Shown here piece after piece: positions 31,501 through 43,960 of a stretch of DNA of 64,000 bases. Numbering within the stretch: the first letter of the stretch is position 1; each line of letters begins with the position of its first letter. Where the stretch lies: the NCBI GenBank assembly GCA_003586115.2, contig QVOM02000116.1, positions 30,233,062-30,297,061 on the forward strand, written 5' to 3'. A program made the position numbers and the translations under genes. The notes under the pieces were generated by a model, which saw only the letters and a program-made list of their open reading frames with translations, searched no databases and had not been told where the DNA came from. This stretch comes from Salvator merianae (lineage: Eukaryota > Chordata > Lepidosauria > Squamata > Teiidae).

Positions 31501-33700
31501 TGAATATTAATGTGGAACTGTTCTGGTCCCAGGATAGGTTTCATGTGGGGGAAGTGGGGGCAAAAAGGCAGGCTTAAGGGAAGTTGAATCTGCTTTTGCT
31601 TTTTGTGGCAATTGAACTGTAGTCGGGTGCAAAAAGTATCCATCTCCTATTACCTAAGAGATTGACTTTAAGTCCTTTCTGAGCTTATGTATTTGTTTTT
31701 AATGCCAGAACTGAACTGAACTGCACAGTCCTTTTTGCAGAAAAATCCTCTCCTGATCAGGTTTCTACCAGTAGTAGCATTAGCAGCGATGATGGACCAT
31801 TGGGATGCCTGCTGTACATAGGGAGTTCCCAATCAGATGGGTGGCCGGGCTGCTTCTGGCAGGTGAAGCTGGAGCATGTCAGGTGCACCAGTCGCTTGCC
31901 ATCTTGCCGACCCCATGGTGCCTTTAACATCTCTGTTTCAGTTTGTTAATCAACAGCAAATCGCCAGGGATTTGTAGCAAGTCCTAAAGTTGGAGCCTCC
32001 AACTTCAATTATCTAGGTGAAAAATGTTATTTACCTCTTCAAAAGCAGGCAGGTTCAGGTGAGTGGTGGCTTGTATAGAGAGAAGCAAGGTACCAAATGA
32101 GGAAGTCACCTTTCCATATAGTGAACCAAGTGCAGAACACACTTCAAAGACATTCTGGAATAAGTCCACAAAGCTGGTAACAGGCTGAATGTTTTGATCA
32201 CATTACACAGAACTTTGTTAACTCTGTTGGCTCCCAGACTGTTTGTGAGCCCAATTTTCTGAGTGACATGAAAATAGCTTGCAATGGATATATTGAACAG
32301 GTATCCATTTATTATGAATGTTATTAATATGAAATGAGTCTTTAACAGTTATAGTACGAACATTCTATTAACTGTATGCAGCTGAGTTTGATAGCGCACA
32401 TGGTTTCTGCAGGTTCACACCTTGAACAATTTTCTTATATGCAAAGGAAACTTTTTATTAGGTTGCTGGTCAATATTCCCTCAAACCTGTGCCTCCCTTA
32501 ATCATAAGAGAACCATGGTTTATTGGTCCTAGTAACTATAATGAACTAGATGACAATAAGTGGACTCTTGTTCCAGATCACAAGTAAGTACAGAAAGGGC
32601 CATAATCTCAAACATTTCCTCTGAGGACCATAATGTGCAGCCCACGAGAAAAATGCAGAGTATCTTGAAATGATTGCATAAGTCTATATATCCATTACAG
32701 TTTTTACATGTCAGACCAGCAGGTGTCTATGTTGGCTTAGCAATGGCAGTATAGTATTTTCCTCAGTGATTCTTCCAAGAAAAAACTGTAAAACTGTTAA
32801 TGTGACTATAGCTTTTGTTTTTTCACTTTCTACCTGTTCCTCTGTGAATCAGAGTGTGCTTGGGGAGAGATCAAAGTGAAGTTTCCAGCTGAAGTCACGT
32901 CCCTCCCCTGCAGCTATGCAGTCTCAACCTGCTGGTCACTGCTGTGTCTGTGAGTAGGCCTGTCCCACTGTTGCCTTTTCCCCTCGTGTCTAAATCGCTG
33001 AAGGACCCTTGCTCTAACAGCAGAGGATGTTTAACAGAAGCAGCATCTCCATATTCATGTAGTCAAGGGTCAGCATCAAGCTTAGCTTTCAGAATGGTGG
33101 CAGAAAAGTTAGATAGGAAGGTGGGGCCATGATGAAACACAAGCCACACAGGAGGAATGTTGGGAAAGATGGCACTCAAAATGGCACACACCATTCTGCT
33201 GTCCTCCATTTTATTCATACAACTCCGTGAGGAAGGTCGAGTTTAAAGCCTGTGCCTGGCCTGAGGTCAGGGATTTAAACCCAAGGAATCCTAGGTTCTA
33301 AGCCATGAATCCACATAAGTGGCAAAAGGTGCCCTGAAGGGTGCGTCTGTCATAGTGGCATTGCCATGGCCTGGGCAGCATTGGCTAAGGCACCTCCCCA
33401 GCTCCATTGCTGCCAGGTGAGACACCTTACAAGGAGCACCTGTGCCTCTGCACAGCCTCCCTGGGCAGGCACAGGACCCCTTGAGTTGGTTGCGACTTGT
33501 TTCGCCATGGTGAGCGGCCCTGCCAGTCCGTGAGGTAGGGACTTGGGTGTCATTCCTCTTGTATTGACCTTTATGTGTATTTGGTGGGTTCACAGGGCAT
33601 TAGTGACTCCCCCAGATGCTTTAGTGAGGGGGAATCAAGACTGTCTGCTGAGACTGCCCACTCTGAGGGCTTGCCAAAGGCCTTACATGTCGGTATTAAC
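28600..33700. other. Intergenic, few assignable features
   Basis: Apart from the SINE at 29683-29885, I see no gene and no clean repeat boundary. The GC-richer segments near 30300-30760 and 31780-31930 have MITE-like texture but no matching termini that I could pair. Confidence 0.4.
29683..29885 (-). mobile_element. tRNA-derived SINE, minus orientation
   Basis: Read on the plus strand: gttgttgttgggtaac, gtggtcgactcctgg, gtggtttcctttgcctgc, and a terminal gctctggcactgagctacagctgctcc. That last block is the complement of a tRNA-like head with an A box. Same family as 1880-2050. Confidence 0.65.
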
Positions 33701-33711
33701 ACATTGCATGC

Positions 33712-34023
33712 TAGGGATGTGCACAAATGTAATTGGTGTGTTTGTTTTGCCATTGAAGTGAAAACCCGTTCTTTCACTTCATCGTTGAACCTTAACATCG
33801 AAAAACTTTTTTTGCATTTGCTTTCATGCTTTTTTGCAAATATGAACACCGTGAAAACATGAATGTTTGATCAAATTTTTCGTTTTTGCAGGTGGAAGAC
33901 TGCTTCAATTTGATCAAAGCTGTGGAAAGGCGAAAACCCACATTTTTGTTTCAGTGTGAATGCATGTGAAAGTGAACTATTCAACTGAATTTGTGAATGC
34001 GAATTGAATTTTGCAAATTTCTA
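33712..34023. mobile_element. hAT-like MITE with 8-bp target duplication, copy 1
   Basis: The element starts TAGGGATGTGCACAAA and ends TTTGCAAATTTCTA. It is flanked by ttgcatgc (33704-33711) and ttgcatat (34024-34031), identical at 6 of 8 positions. The 8-bp duplication and terminal sequence fit the hAT superfamily. It is 312 bp with no transposase. Confidence 0.8.
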
Positions 34024-35203
34024 TTGCATATCGCTAGTTTGTATTATTGCAGCAGAAATGAAATTATTTATTTCCTTGTTCCTATCTTAGTTTGATATAC
34101 TGATTATCATCCATGTGGTGCATGTACTGCAGATTCTTGTTAACGTCCAAGTACCAAATAAGTTGAGGTATGTAACTAAAAAGGAGAGATGGGTGTCCAC
34201 TTGGTGTTGTTGTACAGTGGTTATATAGTACTCTTCCAAGAGAGACCTGCCTTGCACTTCCTTTAAGGTCTTTTCAGTGGCAGATGAAGGCTGAATCCAT
34301 ATGGAAAACACTCCTCAAGCACCCCTTGAGTGCTTTGGGGCTGAACACAACTGGACTACAGTCTAAACCAGAAGTGTAGAATCCACCCTTGGAGCCATAC
34401 TAGCCCTAGGACAGGATAAAGCACTCTGAAGGTAGATTGGTGGCAAATTCACTTCCTTCTCTGCCATGTAGACTGATGATGGAAGGAGGCAGTGGCTTAC
34501 TATGCTGATTTAGCATCCATCTATGCCAACTGAGCGTTGACTGAAAATGGCTGACATTTGGAACGGTTTCTAGTCTGACAGTAAACCAGCATAGGTGGAA
34601 ACCCCACAGCTGCCAGGAGCTTGGAGGCTGAGTGGTGCTACCCATGTGGCCTGCCCACCAATCAGGTCTCTTTCCCCTCAGGTGGCTTATTAATTGGCCA
34701 TCTGGATGCTGCCAAAGAATGTTTTGCTCACCTTAGTTTTTTACCCTCATCAGTGAAGTTAAAAAATAATGCAATTTTTAAAATATCCCATTTCTTTTTA
34801 ATCCCTGCAACCGTACCATTTATGGAATTAGCTTGATTTCTGTGGAGATATTTCCTTGAAGGGTGTCCTGGAATTGTAAAAGTGTATTACATGATGAATT
34901 TTTTTGAGATGCATGCAAAAACAACAACAAAAAGGCCTATACTTTCTCTTGATTGGGATACAATACTACCTGTACTGATCAGGGCTAAATTTTATGTTTA
35001 TAGCCAAGCCTTGGCTTTTTGTTATTTTAATTTGGTTTTCAATAAGCACAGGTATATTAAAAAGTCAAACTGGATTTTTAAAATATTTGGGATCAATAGA
35101 TATGACCACCATGTGAGCTTAACCGAAAAATGTAATGCTAGCTCTTGTTTGTTTTTCACTTTGGGATGTTTTTCACTTTTGGTGAGGAAAAATAAAAAAA
35201 CAA

Positions 35204-35217
35204 CCAGTAGGTGGCAG
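35204..35217 (+). promoter_or_regulatory. Candidate CTCF motif
   Basis: CCAGTAGGTGGCAG fits the degenerate CTCF core CCASYAGRKGGCRS at every position. A motif match alone does not prove occupancy. Confidence 0.4.
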
Positions 35218-35584
35218 TCAAGGACACAGGAAGCATCTATTTCTCTGGATAAAAGGAAAACTATGCCAGTGTATGACCCTATTTCACTTCACTTCTATGA
35301 CATAGTAAAGTATCCCGTGTGTAAGCATAAGTTCATGGAGAGGCTGACAGCAGTCTGCAACACTGATAGGAGCCCAGGTGTCTGTGGTGACATTCCCAGC
35401 CTTCCCAATACTTTCCAGTATATTGGCTGCAATTTCCCAGCAGGATGCATACTGATGCTGTTAATGTTGGCTGCTGGCATTTGCGGATGGCTGGGAAGCT
35501 ACTTTCTCTACCTGGGGCATAAGGACTGCTTGTAGCCAATGTGGATAAGCAATGCTCTGCTTCTGTATCCCGTGATGGACTAAT

Positions 35585-35795
35585 CCTTTACAGTGTTGCA
35601 ATGGCCTTAGTGACAGAGCATCTGCTCAGCATGTTGCAAGGCTGAGGTCCAGTCCCTGGCATCTGCAGATCGTGCTGGGAAATAGTCCAGCCAGAAACTC
35701 TGGAGGGAGCCATTGCCAGTCCATGTTGTGAGAACTGATTTGCAGGAACCCACAGTCTGATTGCCCATAAAGTAGCCTCTGGGGCAGTTGTCCAA
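35585..35795 (+). mobile_element. tRNA-derived SINE
   Basis: The head has A-box-like cttagtgacagagcatctgctcagcatg and a B-box-like ggtccagtccctggc. It is followed by the SINE body gctgggaaatagtccagcc, gaaactctggagggagccattgccagtcc. This is a common squamate SINE pattern. Confidence 0.8.
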
Positions 35796-36159
35796 TAAAG
35801 GTAAAGTGAGCAGCAGCCCACCACACCCAGGACCTCAGAGCTTGAGTCCATTGTCCCTTTCTTCTTTGCACAGGCTTCAGTTCAGGGTTGGCCAATGTGT
35901 ATCTAATCCACTATCTCCATTGGGATTGCTTTTTGTGTGGTCTTGCATAGAACTGCAGTCTTATTGGCACCTTCCACACAGTGCAGCTTAGTGCACAATG
36001 TGGAGCCCACTCCTCAGTAATTGCACTGGGCATAACGGAGACGATCCTAGACTGGGAGCACTTGGCAGACTGGTTGAAAATGGTTGCCCTCCAGAAAGTT
36101 ACCAGACATGGCTTTCTGGCACAAAATTGCACCCCAACGTGATTTACTGATAGACCCCA

Positions 36160-36380
36160 ACATCAAGGTCTATTGGCATGCTACTCACCTTGTCCTGGAG
36201 CAGTGGGCCATGTGAAGAAGGCATACAGTTCCCGTGTCTGGGATAAGGAGCCCCATTTCAACAGTGCAATAGGGTGTGCCACTAAAATGGCTTTCCAGGA
36301 ACTCCAAAGGCTAGGAACTTTCATTCCTAGCCTTCTGAGGCTCTAGTGCTGACTGTGAAGCTGGCACAGCCGTTGGAGCC
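36160..36380. mobile_element. Hairpin-centred MITE-like element
   Basis: It contains the best hairpin in the window: 11-bp perfect arms AAGGCTAGGAA / TTCCTAGCCTT around a 6-nt loop at 36307-36334. The flanks share ggtctattgg and aaaatggc motifs with other copies. Confidence 0.5.
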
Positions 36381-37091
36381 AGTGGCCAAAGAGCAGTACG
36401 TGAAGAGTGACTCCAAGGTGCACTGCCAAGGCCCAGTTGCTTCACTGCAACCTATGGAGATGGGCTCCATCTACTCAGAGGTGACCATGCATGTGCACAG
36501 AGGCAGGCATTTGTCTCTGAGTACAGCTTGTCCTGGCCTGGCAAAAATGGAGCCAGGAGGTTGCTTTAGTCAATTTTGGCCAAGCCGTGGGGAAGCCTCT
36601 ACGGTGGATGTGTCTGCCTCAGACATGTATGAGGAGTCACGGCTAGCATTTCCCAAATGGTGGTCCTAATACCTCTGGTAGTATGTGAGGTAATTTTAGG
36701 TAGTATGCTGATAAGCATTTTTTATTTTAAATACATTTATTTAAGTTTTAAAAAGTGATTTGATTTAAATATTAAGTACACAGATTGGACAAAAATTGTG
36801 AAGTTGCTACATAAATGACTGAATTTCTGGAGACAATTATAACATCGGCGTGTCAACATGGTGGCTTGCATTCAAGATACATGAAAGCCTCCCTCTGGAG
36901 ATTCGCCAGGTGCCAACTTTATATTGTTTTCAGTGCCTGTTCACCTTCATCCAGGCCTTTGATGCTTAGATTCCTCTGAATGTAGTCCTACCAGGGTGGG
37001 AGGGTTATATTTTAAGCATGTTTTAAGCATGTAGCTTAATCTGACTATGTGCACCTCACCAGAGCCTGAAAAGGACAAAACTGGTTGTGTG

Positions 37092-37105
37092 CTGCCCCCT
37101 GGTGT
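37092..37105 (-). promoter_or_regulatory. Candidate CTCF motif
   Basis: On the minus strand ACACCAGGGGGCAG matches the CTCF core at 13 of 14 positions and has the strongly preferred CCAGGGGGC centre. Together with the site at 35204 it forms a convergent pair 1.9 kb apart. Confidence 0.5.
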
Positions 37106-37304
37106 TCAGTAAAAATTATTAAAAATACACTCATGTTGTACATGCAATGGATCAACGTACCTCTAGTTTATAAGGACTTGACCAGAAAACATCAGTTTCT
37201 CTGTAAAAATTGAGAGCCTAATTCAGGAAGAAAAAAGGAGGTCTGAAAAATGCCAAAAAATTAGAGAAATCCCTTCCTGAAAGTTTAAGATCTCCAGGGC
37301 CCCT

Positions 37305-37470
37305 ATGGCTCAGTATCTAAAGTGCACAGTAAAAACTTAACCAGCATGTGTAAACAAAGGCTGTGGGTTCAGTTCTTAGTAACGGGATGAACATCAAAAA
37401 ATTGTGTGGCTTATCTGGCTATGCACACCTGATGAGTTCCTAACAAGAAGAAAACCTCCTCGTGGTCTGT
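37305..37470 (+). mobile_element. Possible tRNA-derived SINE
   Basis: ggcccctatggctcagtatc is A-box-like, and gtgggttcagttcttag is B-box-like about 60 bp later. The body is not recognised. Confidence 0.4.
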
Positions 37471-38222
37471 AAAAAGTATGTTTGTTTTCCCCCAGTTTGT
37501 TTTATTGAATATTGTAACCCGTCAGGTGAAGGGTGAGCTACAAATTAAATAAAGAAATACATACATATGGGTCAAACAGTAATAGAAACAGGTACTTTCA
37601 AGATATGCATAATAGTGCAATATCTGTTTATGAACACAGTCTGAGCCATAAAAGCTACTGAAAGTATTCAAACGTAAGACAACTTTCCATTCTACAAGAA
37701 AAATGTGTGCCACTCTGGCACCACAGTTGTAAAAGGTGTCATCTTAGAGAGTCCTTAGACTTCTTTTTTTTTTCCCATAAGAAATGTCAGTTCACTTTTT
37801 GAGAGTGCCCAGTTTCATCACATCACTCCAAAGCTCTGTTTTGAAGAATGCAGGAAGAAATACACACATGAACATGCAAAAACCTATTTGATTCAGTTTC
37901 ATGGTGCTGTACTCTCATTTTAACTGGCTGCATAATGTCTAGAGTGGCAAGATTAGATTGATTAGCAGCGAACTTAGAAGTTCAAGCCAGGAGACCCAGT
38001 TGGCTTTCCAGCCACAGACACTCAGTCATTGGGCAGCTATACACCTTTTTCTTCTTTCGTTTTTGGATTTATGTATTTGTTTAAAGGAATACATAGAAGA
38101 GTGGAGGAAAAATGAAGGAAGCCCAATAAAAAAGGATTAAAATTAAGTAGAATTATTCATAAAACAATGAATTAGGAATAGCTCATTAACTGGGTATGAA
38201 GTCAGTCAAATGTGAGTATTAG

Positions 38223-38665
38223 CGCCTGTTCGCACGTTAGTGCTGTTGAGCATCTGGATGCGCACTAGCACAGTGCATCCACATTTTGCAGAGGCCCTAG
38301 TTAGCTCCCAATTGCTACCAGCTGTCAGCAACTAAAACTTTGTTCACAGCTGTACTGGGTGCAGCTGGAGTGCTCTTGATATGAAGTGTTCACATCTACT
38401 TCCGGGTGTGAATGCTGCAAACTGTGGCACGGGTGCAGCTGTATACTCGCATGCTGCACTGCATCCCCAGTCACCATGGTGACGGCTGGATGCTTCTGTA
38501 GCTGCGGGTGGCCAGCATTTGCACTGTGAGTGCTGGAAGCCCATTTCTGGGCTGTTCCAGCTCTCGCAGTGTGGATGGCCGCTGCACCACCACAGGGACT
38601 ATTCCACCATTGAATGGGATATTGGAATTATCCCATTCTAAGGTGGAAAGTGTGAAAAGGATCCT
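38223..38665 (+). mobile_element. DNA-element copy, 'cctgttcgcac' family
   Basis: The left end gcctgttcgcacgttagtgc pairs loosely with the right end aaagtgtgaaaaggatcc. The body blocks cacatctacttccgggtg, caccatggtgacggctgg and ctgttccagctctcgcagtg recur at 39825-40333 and, inverted, at 26680-27040. Confidence 0.72.
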
Positions 38666-38785
38666 AGAGTCCCATTCCTTGTAGAATTCTATGAATGACT
38701 TCCAGGATCTTCTAAATCAATCTGTTGACTGGTATTTCAATTGACAGATAACTAGAAAGATTTGCACAAGGTGTGCAAAAGAAGC

Positions 38786-38970
38786 CATAAGACAATTCTG
38801 TACTGGCCAGTATACTGGACCAGCAAGCATACTAGGAGCCTCCCCTGGGCCTCCCTTAGATCACACCTGCACACCTGGGCCTCCCTTAGATCACACCTGC
38901 ACACCTGTGCAGAAGGTAGGCACCTAGTAGGCTTGCTGGTCCTGGATACTGTCTAGTGCAGAATCACCCA
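38786..38970. mobile_element. Palindromic MITE, GATTCTGCACTGG family, copy 3, with internal duplication
   Basis: aattctgtactggccagta...agcatactaggagcctcc is mirrored by gcacctagtaggcttgctggtcc...agtgcagaatc. An exact 30-bp unit (ctgggcctcccttagatcac...) is repeated in tandem at 38845-38874 and 38875-38904 in the loop. Confidence 0.75.
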
Positions 38971-39824
38971 TAGAGTGTTTTTTCTCACCAAGTCATTAGG
39001 AACATCAGCTTAATGTGATTAGTGCAAGCCCTGGATTTGCACTTGAAAGGAAGTCACTTTTAAGGTGGGACTGGACAGCAGGGAACGTGAGCTCTGGCCT
39101 CTTACAAGGAACCATCTGGAGCTCTTGATTCTGTGTTTGAAAAAACTTTTTATTTTGTTCCCCCCTTTCTAACACTAGGACTTCTATGACCCTCAAGCCA
39201 CACTGGTGCTTTGGCTTAAGGATAATGGTCTACAACAGGTGCTTTCCCAAAATCTGCCCTGAATACATAATATTATGCAATGCCTTAAGAACGTTTCTTC
39301 AGGAACAAGATAGATAATAATCTTTTGCTTTCAAACTGAAAGCATGCAGGAAAAAAAAGCAATTTTGCCGTGTTTTTTTTCCCCCTCTGACTTCAGTTTA
39401 ATTATTTAACAAAGTCCCATGTTCTCTGTGAGATGCCAGACAAATTCCTGTCAAGCTGCTGACTGTAGGAGAAGGATGAAGGAGATGATTATCTCCATGA
39501 ATTACATACCTTTTATTTCTTTTGAAATGCAAAATCCATATGCTTTCTGCCTCTGCCTATTTATATATAACAATTTTCTAAGTAATAATAATGGGGGAGG
39601 GGACAGTCTTTTTAAAATTTTCTCATGCTGGCAAAGTTTGTGTTTTCTCCAAAAGGCGCAAAGAGGATAAAGTAGCACCAGGAAATAAAATGAACAAAGG
39701 GGACAAGGGAGATAAGGAGTAGAGGGAGTTGGCCCCACAACTATCATGTCATCACCTGAAAGCAGTCTGATGAATACTGTCCAAATATTGTACATCTTTT
39801 GCGACACTCTTAAACGGACTAATT

Positions 39825-40333
39825 TTGGGTCTGTTTGCACTGCCCTGGAAGTGAGCTCCTGGGCGCTTGCTAGACAGGTCTGTCTACATGGCCCCGCCGC
39901 TGTAACATCCATAGGTCTGGTTTATAGCCACTGTAGCCCACCGCTGTAGCGCTGTAGGTGTGGTCTACAGCCACTTTCGAATGCTACTAGCTATGGACAA
40001 CAAAATCGTTGTCTACAACTTGACTGAGAGCAGCTGGATTGCTCCTGGTCAATAGAGTTCACCTCCTCCTCTGGATATGAACGCTGCAAGTTGGGGATGG
40101 GTGGCACAGCTGTGTAGTTGCATGCTGCATCCCTGATTGCCATGGCAATGGCTGGATGTTGCCGCAGCTGCTGTCACGGTAACTGGGGTGGCTGTCTGCA
40201 CTTTGAGCACTGGAGGCCCCATATGGGAGTGTTCCAGCCCTCACAGTACAGATGGCTGCCATGCCGTGGGGTCTCATACAGCCTAGAATGGTATTGTTAT
40301 ACCATTTTAGGCTGTAAATTGTGAACAGGCCCT
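39825..40333 (+). mobile_element. DNA-element copy, 'tctgtttgcac' family
   Basis: It runs from gggtctgtttgcac to gtaaattgtgaacaggccc, an inverted pair of ends. The body matches 38223-38665: gaacgctgcaagtt, ttgccatggcaatggctgg, gagtgttccagccctcacag. Confidence 0.72.
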
Positions 40334-40334
40334 T

Positions 40335-40515
40335 TATTTCACTATATACGCTTCTGTTGCACATAGTCTGACATGCTAGTGCAGACTACAGCAGGCAAGG
40401 TCGGCTACAAAGTGACGTGGCTTTCGCTATCCCACACCAGAGTGTGGAAGGCAGGCTCCTAGACCCCTTCCTAGCACAGACGACTGGTGAGTGTGGAAAA
40501 GGCCCTACATGGTTT
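40335..40515. mobile_element. MITE-like element
   Basis: gtgcagactacagcaggc matches the core of the elements at 2996 and 57655, and agtgtggaaaaggccc is a terminal motif shared with other MITEs here. Confidence 0.4.
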
Positions 40516-41299
40516 CTGAGAGGTAAGGCCACTGGATTCAGGGATAAGTTCTGCTTCACAGATAGGTTCAAGGTGGCATTTCTGAGTTCCTGTTCTCTAT
40601 AGAGATGAATGTGCCCTCAAAATGTTGTTAGCAGTGGTCAACTGAAGTCACAAAAAACCAGAAGCATTTCTTTGGCTCTGTGAATTGATTCATGTGTTAT
40701 TTTCTGTATATATTTACTTCTGCTAAGAATATACATGACTCCCTTTTCTGATTGAAAAGTTACATTTTCTACTGCACAATATGCCAGCTGAAGGTGTGTA
40801 AAATGAATATCTGCTTCTTTGCTTCTCACTGTCATCTGTGTAGACTTGTGATCTCCAAATACGTTTATTTCTCATGAGTGTAGCATTAATCATCTTGACA
40901 GAAACAGAATCAGTTGTTATCGTTAGTAGCTAAAATCCTGGATATCAATAGTCATGCTTTACCCAGATATTTTTGTTATGTATGGTTTGGGCAGCAAAAT
41001 ATCTAATGCAGAAGGTTTATCCCACTTAGCTTTCCGTCTGTAATCCAATGCTACAAATGATGTTTGCTCTACAAGTGTGCAGTCTTGCCCATCATCAAAT
41101 GTGGCATAATGGTCAAACTTGAATATATGCCCTCTGCTCTGATGTTTGTGAGGTACCTACTGCCTACTGCAGACCTATCTCTTCCACTCAGACATTTCTT
41201 GTGTTCTCCTGTCCTACCCAGTTTTTAATATTTGTAGGATCTGAAAGTCAGGGAGAAGAGTGTTACAAGTATAGTACTCTTTTCCTTGCACATTAAAAA

Positions 41300-41670
41300 C
41301 AGTGCTATGATTGTAACACTGTTCTTAAAGCAGTGATGTGGTGTTTACATAATGTCTGCTGCTTCCGGCTGTCAATATCACAGCTGGGGAACTTTCATTC
41401 CCTGGCTGTGGTTCTGATGACCGACAGGGCATGTGCATGTCATTGAACACAGGAATTGGCTCCATAGGCCGTTTTCTGTTTTCAAAGACCTGGAGAGATT
41501 ACTGAGGAGAGAGATAAGTCTTCTCAAGCAGTGTAGCAAGGCCACCAATGGTGGGCAGGAGAAAGATCTCTCAGAGCTCTTTGCTCTGTTGTACAGGGGC
41601 ACTTATGTCAGCATGGCAGTGGGATAAGTACATATCCATGTAGACTCTATATTCATCCAGTGCACCAAAC
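41300..41670. mobile_element. Hairpin-centred MITE-like element
   Basis: The hairpin GGGGAACTTTCATTCCC lies at 41387-41403, flanked by cagct / ggctg. The right part shares text with the elements at 4590 and 14330. Confidence 0.45.
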
Positions 41671-41870
41671 ATGCCCTAAGGCAGCAGGGCTGTGTGAACT
41701 CTGCTCTCTTAGGGTGAATTCATGGCCACATAAAGGCACCATATGGATCCTGTCATTGGTTTTTATAACTGTTTCCTGTTGTTTTTAAATAGTTAGACTT
41801 GTTTTTTATGTTTATATTATAAATTGCTTTGGGACTGAGTATTAAATGAGGAAGCAGAATATAGATATTA

Positions 41871-41905
<35 letters not shown>

Positions 41906-41920
41906 AATAAAATAAAATAA
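41871..41920 (+). repeat. (TAAA)n grading into (TAAAA)n microsatellite
   Basis: About 50 bp. It follows a LINE/SINE-like 3' tail (ttgggactgagtattaaat), so it probably grew from a retroelement tail. Confidence 0.9.
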
Positions 41921-42369
41921 ACCAAGAAATTAATGAGTTAATTTCATTAAAAGTATGACACAGTACTTTTTTCGGAAATTGAACTTCTTCACGCAATAAA
42001 AACCCATAGTGAGAAAAAACATACATAGAATAGTAATAATAATAGAGTTCAAAAGATTGCTGATGACAACTCATCAGGCTATTATCCTGCTTACTTTAAA
42101 GAGGTACCAGATGGTGTGAGGCAAATACCTTGTTAAATACTATTATAGGCTTTTGGAAGAATATCATTCCATAGCCTCAGGGCAACCACTGTGAGGCAGA
42201 GGTCCTCCCAAAATTATTCAGTTCCTCTTTTCACCAGCTAGCATAGACAGTGGAAAGGGGTGATAAAAGCTATGGTACAACAAAATCTGGAGGGCCACAA
42301 CCCTCCCTCCTGGCTATATAGGTCTTACTATGTGTGCTCTTGGAATATTAAGCAGAGCCTAATTCAAGG

Positions 42370-42690
42370 TGGCCTCTAATATGTGCATCAGACTACGAAA
42401 GCTGTCCTTGCCCATAGGGCATGTGGAGCTGTTTCTGTGCACCTGGCAAACAGACCATTGGCCAGCAACTTCAGAGGTTGGGAACAGACGTTTCCAGCCT
42501 TTGTAGTTTCCAGTTGTGGGAATTTTCCAAAGTTGGGCTGGTCTGGGCCACAGCAGAATGGGCAACCCCGAGAACATGCCGCCAACCTCCACTCAGGTCT
42601 TGGCTCAGATTGAGTGACCAACCACTGTTCCATGTGCCAAGATGCATGGCACAGAAGTTGCCATATAGGCCAGTGTAGCAAGGTTTTTGT
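42370..42690. mobile_element. MITE-like element, 'cctggcaaa' family
   Basis: It shares gcacctggcaaac, ggccagcaac, ggtcttggctcagattg and gtgc-caggcc blocks with 23025-23370 and, more weakly, 17430-17760 and 9297-9600. Confidence 0.45.
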
Positions 42691-43569
42691 TATCCAAATA
42701 AAAGTAATGCTTTCATAATGAATGCAGTGATAGCCATCTGCTTTTTGTGCAGCATAGCCAGGTCAAAACCTCATCTGGGAAAATCCAAACTGCCCTCACA
42801 GACAATCCAGACATTTTCAAGGCCAGGATGCATTTGGTGTGCTTGGGGTCATTCATCCGACTTCTATCATGAGACATTTGTTCTGAAGTGAAGAAAAATT
42901 CATGAGCACGTGGTAATTTTGCCCAGGTACAAGTGTACCTCAGAACATTCTGGTCTGTTCTTCTGTTGCAGCAATTAGCTAGACCACTACTGCATTGAAG
43001 AGCATTGCCATATACTTCTGTTTCTCTGGTTCTTGAAGGCTGTCTCTCCAGCTCCCAGGGCCAAACCATGTATCCTAAGAAGATGATTTTTGTAAGGTTT
43101 GCTCAAAACGGGGTTCCTGACAGTGCCAAGAAAACTGCTCAATGGTGCTCAATGGACGTGTCCATGTGGTACCCAACACCACAAAATATAGTATTACTGC
43201 CAAAGATATGAAGAACCTCTTGGGGAAGACTCCAGCTAAGATAAGCTCTGTGAGAAAGTGTTTCCTCATTTTCTTTAAACGTATTCATATGATTATAGTC
43301 TACCATCCTAAACTGTTCTTTTAATCCTGCCCTTGTTGCTGTTCGTCAGATAGAAAATTATCTGCTGCTAATTTCATTTTTGCCCTTTGATCATGTAATA
43401 ATGCTTCTGTAAAACAATGTGATTGTGCTGTGCATTTTAAAGTACCTGCTTTGCTGTTATTGGATCCAGCTGCTAGACAGGTGTGGGTCAGTTGAAAGGT
43501 GGGGGATTTTTTGTAATGTTTTTTACTGTACATAAGATGAAAGTGCTTGTATTCTTTTTTTTTAATTTT

Positions 43570-43960
43570 TACATGTTTCTTTTTTTTTACAGTTTTATTG
43601 AATCAACAACTGAACAATACATAATAAAATGTCAGCAGACACAAACATAAACAACAAACACTGACAACAGCGTAACTAGGTGTGCCAATAATCAGAAAAT
43701 AGTAACAGTAACAATGGTAATAACAATCCAAATAAGAGTAAAGATAAAAACAGCAAAACAGGAACAAAACCAAAGAGACCGCTAGTAAATCAGGAGCTCT
43801 GGGAAGCAGTAAGGCTGGGTATAAATGTGAATAAAGAAAGGAAAAATCATAGGACTAAATGAGGAAACCAAGCCAAAGGTTTACGATTAAGAAAAGAGGA
43901 GGGGTAGGAGGGGCTCGGGCACAACATAAGGGGACCAATGGCAGCTTCCACCAGAAAGTA
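43570..43960 (-). mobile_element. Unclassified retroelement-like fragment, minus orientation
   Basis: Read on the minus strand the segment ends in an A-rich, TTTTATTGAATC-complement 3' end beside an A/T tract. The plus strand is strongly purine/A-rich. No protein homology was recognised. Confidence 0.3.
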
